From the NCBI GenBank assembly GCA_011109175.1, contig RDEW01000028.1:244227-269795 (forward strand): a stretch of DNA of 25,569 nucleotides, in the 5' to 3' direction. Source of the stretch: Dicyema japonicum (Eukaryota > Dicyemida > Rhombozoa > Dicyemidae). Shown here one piece after another: positions 19,755-25,569 of the stretch (position 1 is its first letter; each line of letters opens with the position of its first letter). The translations under genes were made by a program, and so were the position numbers. The notes beneath the pieces are model-generated. The model was not told the DNA's origin and did no database searches. It saw only the letters and a program-made list of their open reading frames with translations.

Positions 19755-20275
19755 CCACAGCGATAAAAAATAGGTTTAATTAAAATAATTTTTATAATAA
19801 TGTTTAAGTTAAAATGTTATCGACTCGTTGACGTCGATTAAAAAATAATATTTTAAATAATAAACTTGCTTTTCTGTAGTAATTTTATAAGTTTTTATTT
19901 TTAAAAGACCACACATTATATAAAGTTTCTCGTTTATAATCTATGACCAATTATTTCGAACAAAGTCAATGTCCCGACTTACGTTTATGAAGTGAGTCAA
20001 TCCTGAGTTCTTCATCCATGGAGATCTTCCACGTTGACGAATTTCACAATAAAAATGGATTAACAAAGGCGTTGTATATCCTTAGTAGAAATGATATAGT
20101 CACTTACCGTCGATTAGTTTTTTTAATAGTCTTTGATCTNCACTCTTAAATTTGTCATTTTTATCGATTTTTTCTATTTTCCAATGATATTTGCCAACTC
20201 TGAAATTTGGCAACATTTAAAAAATTATTTATTTTTTAAATATTATTAAAAATTTAAATAATTTAAAGCAAGCAT
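19755..20275. other. AT-rich stretch with a candidate minus-strand gene start
   Basis: Minus strand about 19990-20130: AAAACTAATCGACG is followed by a consensus donor GTAAGTGA and a 27-nt GT...AG segment. Further on, MDEELRIDSLHK ends at another consensus donor GTAAGT. These look like small exons with micro-introns, but only some 40 residues can be joined and no family is seen. The N at 20140 cuts the upstream side. Confidence 0.3.
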
Positions 20276-20800
20276 AGGTCCAAAGGACTGGAATAACTCG
20301 ATTTTGACAGTAATCTGCTCCGAAGTCTTGTCGGTGCCAAGAAACTCTGAGGTTCGTTGAGTTGTATCCATAAAAGGAATATCATTCTTTATAATAGTAA
20401 GTAGTCCTCCTTCGCGTTTTCCACTGACGATCTTTACAGATCACTGTGTATCCGGGAAAAAAAGGGTGTTGGTATTGAGGTAGATAGCTTGGACTCCTGT
20501 ATTAATGCGATGTCAGCCTCATTTTCGTGGAGGAGTGCCCGGAGTTCAAAGATTTTCTTTCTGATCCCATTCGTATTCAGTTGTATAATTGTAAAACCTC
20601 TCCATGGACTAGGATTGGTTTCGACGTCTCCACATAGAAGAATCAAAAGTCTGGACAAATAGGGATACCAGACAGGGTCGAAGATACAGGAGATGAAAGG
20701 ACCACTGGACGGTGAGGAAAAGCTGTTGGCTATTTTCGTTCCTTTTTGGAATGGATGACACCATTTCTGGTGTGCCACATGACACCACGCTAACAACATT
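20275..20800 (-). mobile_element. CR1-like LINE 5' end with 2A-like motif and start of APE endonuclease
   Basis: The frame starting at 20799 reads AWCHVAHQKWCHPFQKGTKI ... RLLILLCGDVETNPSP (2A-like, 20605-20649), then FTIIQLNTNGIRKKIFELRA and ADIALIQESKL (first APE motifs; E of QE at the metal site). After a frameshift near 20420, GGLLTIIKNDIPF and a further 30 residues continue the endonuclease until about 20275. The rest of the element is missing, so this is a 3'-truncated or internally broken copy. Another copy of the first 130 bp is at 14021-14154. Confidence 0.75.
20605..20649 (-). other. 2A-like ribosome-skipping motif, NPSP variant
   Basis: LLILLCGDVETNPSP fits the 2A pattern: a leucine-rich stretch, then D-V-E-x-N-P-G-P, except that the essential Gly is Ser. 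2A motifs at the N terminus of APE-type LINE proteins are known. The G to S change needs one G to A transition and would be expected to abolish skipping. Confidence 0.7.
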
Positions 20801-20974
20801 TATTCCTCGAACCTTTTATAATTATAATTTTAGACTTTTTTGATTAATGAATTAATGAAAATTAGATTATTATAATTATAAAAATAATATAAATATCATT
20901 TTTTTAATTATTAAAACTAAATTCATCATTATAACAAGTGACCTAAATTATACACATCGACGTGATCACTTTAC

Positions 20975-22152
20975 ATGTTTATGTTATTGTTAATGATTTT
21001 GTTCTTAATCACGAAGTTCGACTTTAAACATGTAATGTCAGTAAATTTTAAAAGTTTATTGAAAAGTACAGTTACAAATGTAATTTATAAATAATAATGG
21101 TAGACAAACGATAATTCAATTGAACAGATTTTTTCTTTTTTGGATGATGGAATATCGTCTACAATCAAAAAGAATAACTTGATCTACCAATTTTTTATTG
21201 AATTCTCAGACGAATTTTACAACATCTCAATAAAAATAAAATTAAATTCTAGTATTTAATAGTAAACACATAAAGATAATCGAATCTATACAAATACAAC
21301 AAATGTTCAGAATATTAAACAAGGAAATTATTACAGATGCGGATTTATATCAGTAAATTTTGAGAATGGTGATACTCTCACATTATATTCTTTGGTGATA
21401 GAATTTTACACTAATCAATCATATTCAGCTTTAATTGGAAAAGGTTTTATATAATTTAATTCAGCACATGATTGTGATCCATCTAACAATCCAAAAGTTC
21501 GAAATTGGTAATTTATTCCGGAAAATCGTCTGAAAGCTATATTAAGTGGGCATTTCAAAATCATATTTTTTTATAAAAGTACTGTTAAAATAGTAAATTG
21601 TATATTTTAATATTAGATTAATGATTTAATAATTTTATTCGATCATGTGGAAACGAAGATTAATTTTGATAACAATAGTGTTGAGTTAACTCTTGAAGGG
21701 GGAATTTTTGAAATACTTCTTACATTTATTTTGTCTCAAGACAAATATTATATGTCTAAAATACAGTTAATCGTCAATCAAATCTATAATGGGTCTTGGA
21801 GTCTTAAAACGACCAAATTGATTGATGTTGAAAATTCATGTTACTTTGAATTGTCTCTCACTAAATTTTCTGATGAAATATTTGCTGAGTTTTCACAATT
21901 TAAGGCACAAATTCTTCGGGATGACTATAATTTCCATTTTACTGGAAAAGGTTTGATTTTTCATGAATTTTAGAGTTGAAATGTTTTGAAAAAATAACTC
22001 CTGGAAAAAATACAATTTCTAATCATTCAAAAATGTATATAATTGTAGGATCTACACTCACCGTTTTAACATTTACAATCATCGGAGTCATCGCATTTGT
22101 TATTAAGCGCCGAAATGTGATAAGACAAATGGTATATGTTCCTATTCTTTAA
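20975..22152 (+). CDS. LAMP-like type I membrane glycoprotein, seven exons
   Basis: Exons 20975-21079, 21104-21251, 21276-21443, 21465-21507, 21547-21592, 21617-21950 and 21974-22152 join into one frame of 340 aa. The introns are 24, 24, 21, 39, 24 and 23 nt, all GT...AG. Order: signal peptide MFMLLLMILFLIT (1-13), ectodomain repeat 1 (about 55-130), repeat 2 (about 185-290), membrane span YIIVGSTLTVLTFTIIGVIA, basic tail KRRNVIRQMVYVPIL. Each repeat has the same end: a Cys (YYRCGF / NSCYFE), about 35 residues, G-K, a phase-1 intron, then another Cys (HDCDP / LKCFEK). Paired cysteine domains, a span, a short basic tail and a C-terminal Y-x-x-hydrophobic (YVPI) are the layout of lysosomal LAMP1/2. 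Several N-x-S/T sites fit a lumenal glycoprotein. The family call rests on layout and spacing, not on a search. Confidence 0.75.
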
Positions 22153-22256
22153 CTGTTGTAATTTTCTGTTGTTTCTTTTTTTAAATACTCCCAAGCACGT
22201 TACATAATAATTTCGTTAATTATCCTCTTCCAATTAGCTCTTTTCTTTTTTCTCAC
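22153..22256. other. short convergent intergenic region
   Basis: The LAMP-like gene (plus) and the next gene (minus) end towards each other with about 100 bp between their stops. Pyrimidine- and T-rich; no separate signal was identified. Confidence 0.4.
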
Positions 22257-22905
22257 TTAATCAATTTCAACTTCTGCAATTTCAACTCTTTCGATATCGT
22301 GATTTGGGATACTTGCAGACAAGATCACAGTTTTTTTCTCTGGAAAATCTGATTCGTAATGTGGCTTTGCATACACCGTTTTGTATTCAAAATTATAGGA
22401 TTCCAATTGAATGCTTAGGAGGCATCGCTAGTATTCGAGATCTTTAAAAAATCAAATACAACAGCCTCTGACCAGATTTAATCAGTAGACCGTCGTCGTC
22501 AAGACTAGTGGAGTCATAGGACTTTAGAAGATTTTTTTTTAAGATCGCTTAGGTCAATGATGTCAACAACAACAACGATTTATTAACAAAAGAGTTAAGG
22601 AGTTTTCTGGAGGGTATTACATCTGAGTCCTACCATAAGGCTTGACTCAACACTTGGACCATTATTCCTTTTTTATTAATTTTTTCAGGACGTTTTTCCC
22701 AGCTTTATATACGTGTCCTGGATCTTTGATCTTCTCCTGAATCCATTGATCTAATCCTCCACAATCCTGCTAATCGGTTCTAAGAGCTAGTTTTCGTCTT
22801 CGCTTAGACAGTCTTTCAATTTCTTGTTTAAGGAGAGCTTAATTGCAGCACTCCTAGTCTTCTCTAGGAGGGATAAAATCTTCTCCATATTTGATCTCAT
22901 TAATC
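22257..22905 (-). CDS. unrecognised gene; clear 3' exon, doubtful 5' part
   Basis: The last exon, 22257-22427, begins after TACTAG and reads LLSIQLESYNFEYKTVYAKP, then SIPNHDIERVEIAEVEID and TAA. Upstream, SYDSTSLDDDE (about 22493-22530) can be joined through a 23-nt intron (22468-22490), an 8-nt exon and a 32-nt intron (22428-22459). Such a small exon makes the model uncertain. Further upstream, LLKQEIERLSKRRRKLALRT and QDCGGLDQWIQEKIKDPGHV (22664-22840) are clearly coding-like. They are broken by TAG and TAA codons at 22770-22772, 22839-22841 and 22854-22856. A 29-nt intron from an ATG-started frame (near 22888) would bypass two of these stops. Function unknown; it may be a decaying gene. 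Confidence 0.45.
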
Positions 22906-22973
22906 AGAAAAAAAAATATTTGATCTCATTAATCAGAAAAAAATATTTGATCTCATTCATCAGAAACCCGAAT
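22887..22973. repeat. three tandem copies of a 27-29-bp unit
   Basis: ATATTTGATCTCATTAATCAG is present at about 22887, 22916 and 22943 (the last with TTCATCAG), separated by A runs of different length. The small period and A runs suggest replication slippage. Confidence 0.85.
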
Positions 22974-23120
22974 ATCAGTGATTTAACGCTTACAATACCT
23001 CAGCCATCCATAGTGATGGATCCGACAAATCCCAACTAACTTCTTTCCCTTGCATACTCCCTCATTTCACTCAACACTACTAATTACACTCTAAGGCACC
23101 CTCAACTGTTTCCTAAGAAC

Positions 23121-24092
23121 TAGGGCGATTTTTGTAAATAAAGTACAAAATTCATATGTTCTTTAAAATTGTTTAAAACTTATAAAAATGTGATTTTTAA
23201 TAAAAATATTACATAAATCAAAAATTTAAAGTCAAAAAAGTCAATATTTTGAGTCATGTTAAGAAAAATCAAAATTTAATTTTTTAGGACAATAAAGTCA
23301 GAAATTTTATTGATTTTTATTGATTTGTTAATTTTTAGAGTTTTTGAATAAAATAGTAACGTGTCATCAACTGTTATGCCGAATTCAAATCAGAAGGTCA
23401 TAAAGGTTAAGACTGTTATTAGAAAATATCCTGGTGAATTTTCTATCAACTCACGAATTTTCTAGCAACAGCTTTTTATAGAATCTTTTGTCTAATTTAA
23501 CTGTATTTGCATGGGGAAGGTGGCTGCAAATACAGTCAGCCGCCCAGTACGAGCTTGTGTGGCACGAGGGAGGAGCACCGGAAAGAATGAGGATTTTGGT
23601 AAAACGCATTGTGATCACGTGATAGCTAGTTTGGTTTTACGTGGTCTTGGGTGTTAAATAAATAAAAAAACTAACAGGTCTATCATTTTTATTAGTATTT
23701 CACAGGTGCTACTGTAAAAATATTCGATTTTCTCATTCCATCTACCGACTCTAGGATCAATGAGTTCACTAATGCTTAGTCGAATATGATTTTCCTTGCA
23801 TAAGTGAACAGTAAAGTTTACAAAGCTTGTTTGAAGGTATTGGACATCGTTTTACTTCTTTCTATGCGAAAGTGTAAAAAATTTATGCCAGAGGTAACTT
23901 GACCGAAGCTATTTATGAGTATTTTACATGCATTTATTATAGAGTTGGAAAAATTGGTTTGATCTACGAAATCGACATAAAAATACGTGAATAAATTTTT
24001 TCCATAAAAATAGAAAGTTTATTGAAATTGGCTAAACTTTTAAAGTCAAAAATGTCAAAATTTCGGATTTATAAAGTCAGAAAATCGCCCTA
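23121..24092 (+). mobile_element. hAT-type DNA transposon fossil
   Basis: Terminal inverted repeats TAGGGCGATTTT (23121-23132) and AAAATCGCCCTA (24081-24092) are perfect over 12 bp. The flanking 8-bp sequences CTAAGAAC (23113-23120) and ATAATAAC (24093-24100) agree at 6 of 8 positions, as a worn hAT target duplication would. Inside, plus strand, MPNSNQKVIKVKTVIRKYPG with EFSINSRIF (from 23376) resembles the N-terminal zinc-finger region of hAT/CGGBP-like proteins. KNEDFGKTHCDHVIASL (about 23583-23633) and IPSTDSRINEF (about 23738-23770) follow in hAT order. At 972 bp with many stops it is a deleted, dead copy. Confidence 0.65.
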
Positions 24093-24100
24093 ATAATAAC

Positions 24101-24267
24101 CATAAACAGGCACGTGCACCTAGCAACTACCTAATCTGCCATAATATTCACAAAACTTTAATAAATGATATTTAAGTCCTAACCAATCCATTATTCTTCA
24201 TTACAATGTATTTGTGGCGTCGGGGGTTGTATCTGCTCCCCTTTTCGAAAAGTTCAGATAAAATTTT
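24101..24267. other. AT-rich spacer downstream of the ALMS-motif gene
   Basis: Lies between the hAT right end and the ALMS-gene stop. It would contain that gene's 3' untranslated region; I see no clear polyadenylation signal on the minus strand. Confidence 0.3.
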
Positions 24268-25569
24268 CTATTTTTCAGCCTTGGGAGGTACCTGGTTGTA
24301 CAACTTTCTCTGAAGACGATTTTTTGAGTAGTACTCCTCTCTTTGCTGATCCTCCTTCTTCTTTATCACTTCGGGTAGTCTTTTATAGATCTTTTCGTTT
24401 TGAGCACGGATCTCAGTCATTGACATCTTCTTCCGTTTCCCGGGATTCAAGGGACAGGTCACTAAGTATTAGAAAGGTAGGGTACCGTTCGATATTTATC
24501 ACTGCTCTTTCTGTGGTTCACCTGATTTGAGTCACTTTGGCGGAGCTTTATTGTCTCCCTCAACATTTTCTGCCTCCCACGTGAGTTTTTGACGAAGGAG
24601 GACCTGTGAACCTCGAAGGCTTCTTGTAGGGACATCTGAGGACTCGATTCATCCCACAGAGGAATGTCCCAGGCTAAGGGACTTCTTTGAACGTTGGATT
24701 CGATCGTAAGCTGGGACGAGTAGTGGGAGTGAGGCTGAGTGGAAAATGAGTCAGACTCAGTTATTTGGGATAACAAGTGATTCTCGAACTCTTTGAATAC
24801 CGAGATGACCCCCAGCCCCTTTTTTACGAGATCTGGTCTCCTCTTGTTGGCAGAAACCCAAAGTTTCCACAGTCTGCTAGTTATTGGAGGCATTTTGGTT
24901 TCGGTCTCCGACATTTCCTCGTCCATCGGCATTTGTCCACAGTCGGATGGTTCCGAATCCACGTCTGAACAGACCGATTCCTTTTCCGTGACTTCCCCGT
25001 TAACCTTGGCATCCTTGAAGTACACCACGGTCCCTAACTTGCGGAATTATGGCCAAACCTGTTGTGTTGGTTGTCTCGTCGGTTCTGAAACACGTTAAAC
25101 CAAGGATACCTGTTAGTTAAGCGAGATTACTGGGATTCGTTCCGTCTAGGGATCTGGAGCAGTTCCTCACAAGTGTTTATGAATGATTCCGCTCGCACGT
25201 GGGTCATCCTCTTGCATATAGTTGGAGTCTATATTTAGAAACTTGGCGAACCACGGGTAGCTCAAAATTGAGGAAGTCTTCCTGAAGCATTAGTCTGGCC
25301 TTTGAATGGCGCCGTTGAAAAGATCAGTCGGTTCTTGGGAGGTTTCCGTGATTTCGAGCAAAACGTCGTCGATATTGTAGGTCCTCGGGTCAAAAATGTG
25401 TTTGAGTTCGTCCTCAGAACTGATGTCTTTGTTTATGTAGTTATTTCTCGCCTAAGGATCAAACAAGCTGCTAATTTCATCCAATGTGCTCAATTCCGTC
25501 GTGGAATTCTCTGACATTGCGTCGTTCTTAGAGCAGTTTGACCAAATGGAAGTAGAGTCTGATGTGGGC
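24268..25569 (-). CDS. ALMS-motif (centrosome/basal body) protein, C-terminal part, open at the right edge
   Basis: Exons on the minus strand: 24268-24461, 24503-25033, 25059-25084 and further coding sequence from 25131 to the window edge. Introns: 24462-24502 (41 nt), 25034-25058 (25), 25085-25130 (46). The C terminus is an ALMS motif: SLQEAFEVHRSSFVKNSRGR, then, in the last exon, NEKIYKRLPEVIKKKEDQQR and NRLQRKLYNQ. This pattern (LQEAF..HxxxFxxxSxxR ... YxxLPEVxxKxxE ... NRLxxxLY) ends ALMS1, C10orf90 and CEP295, which localise to centrioles and basal bodies. Upstream the chain is rich in S, T, E and D. Between 25131 and 25569 the same frame has TAG (25452-25454) and TAA (25290-25292), and a frame change near 25230. 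Either further introns or decay is present there. Confidence 0.65.
25085..25130 (-). other. 46-nt intron made of two back-to-back GT...AG units
   Basis: On the minus strand, 25110-25130 (21 nt) begins GTAATC and ends TAACAG. 25085-25109 (25 nt) begins GTATCC and ends TTTCAG. They touch with no exon between. Only removal of the whole 46 nt keeps the downstream ALMS frame. This looks like two adjacent micro-introns or a recursive splice site (AG/GT). Confidence 0.55.

Noticed and set aside
19423-19758. 111-codon minus-strand frame as a separate gene
   Set aside because: Parts of it are PHD-finger cysteines of the decayed LINE in a shifted frame.
23121-24092. Tc1/mariner element with TA target site
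   Set aside because: Placing TA outside the repeats is possible, but the 12-bp TIR starting TAGGG, the 6/8 match of 8-bp flanks and the hAT-like protein remnants fit hAT better.
25302-25514. 70-codon plus-strand frame
   Set aside because: It is antisense to the acidic coding region of the ALMS-motif gene and has no recognisable features.
22664-25569. Ciliate-like code (TAR = Gln) for the whole window
   Set aside because: The CAP-Gly, BRO1 and LAMP-like genes end naturally at TAA, and the LINE clades are animal; the stops concern only two doubtful regions.

Overview
The window looks like nuclear DNA of a small metazoan with a very compact, AT-rich gene style, most likely a dicyemid (Rhombozoa, the kidney parasites of cephalopods). 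The main reason is the intron size. Wherever a real host gene can be reconstructed, the reading frame is joined through GT...AG introns of about 21-46 nt, most of them 21-27 nt. Dicyemids are known for introns averaging about 26 nt. The gene content (LAMP-like, CAP-Gly, BRO1, ALMS-motif, TFIIIC-like) and the animal-type LINEs (CR1/Jockey-like, RTE-BovB, restriction-endonuclease LINEs) fit an animal. The organism name is an inference.

Host genes. (1) 5051-6741 (+): a coiled-coil protein with a C-terminal CAP-Gly domain, split by seven or eight micro-introns. (2) 14506-15117 (+): fragment of a TPR protein resembling TFIIIC subunit 3. (3) 16486-17279 (+): C-terminal half of a BRO1 domain (ALIX/BROX type). 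(4) 20975-22152 (+): a complete 340-aa LAMP-like type I membrane protein with signal peptide, duplicated cysteine-paired ectodomain, one membrane span and a short basic tail; its seven exons are too short or too broken to show as one ORF. (5) 22257-about 22900 (-): unrecognised gene, 3' exon clear, 5' part with in-frame stops. (6) 24268 to beyond the right edge (-): ALMS-motif (centrosome/basal body) protein. Weaker exon candidates lie at 6860-7082, 15966-16160 and 19980-20140.

Mobile DNA fills most of the rest, and every copy is decayed: a pogo/Tigger CENP-B-type remnant (1-300), CR1/Jockey-like LINE pieces (360-1185, 1930-2640, 3845-4985, 14021-14154, 17575-17890, 20275-20800; the last with a 2A-like motif), a tRNA-derived SINE (2985-3182), two PHD finger + RT + restriction-like-endonuclease LINEs (7270-9512 and 17990-19740), a 5'-truncated RTE-BovB (9690-12475), an H2C2 integrase remnant (12960-13790) and a hAT fossil with TIRs and 8-bp target duplication (23121-24092).

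Assembly quality. There are four single-N gaps (4806, 10752, 14155, 20140). Two of them sit exactly between near-identical copies of 176 and 248 bp, the pattern left by unmerged overlapping contig ends. Other direct duplications (141, 96, 93 and 88 bp) have no N. There are no rRNA genes, CRISPR arrays or bacterial-type signals. No function ties the host genes together: they are neighbours, not an operon.
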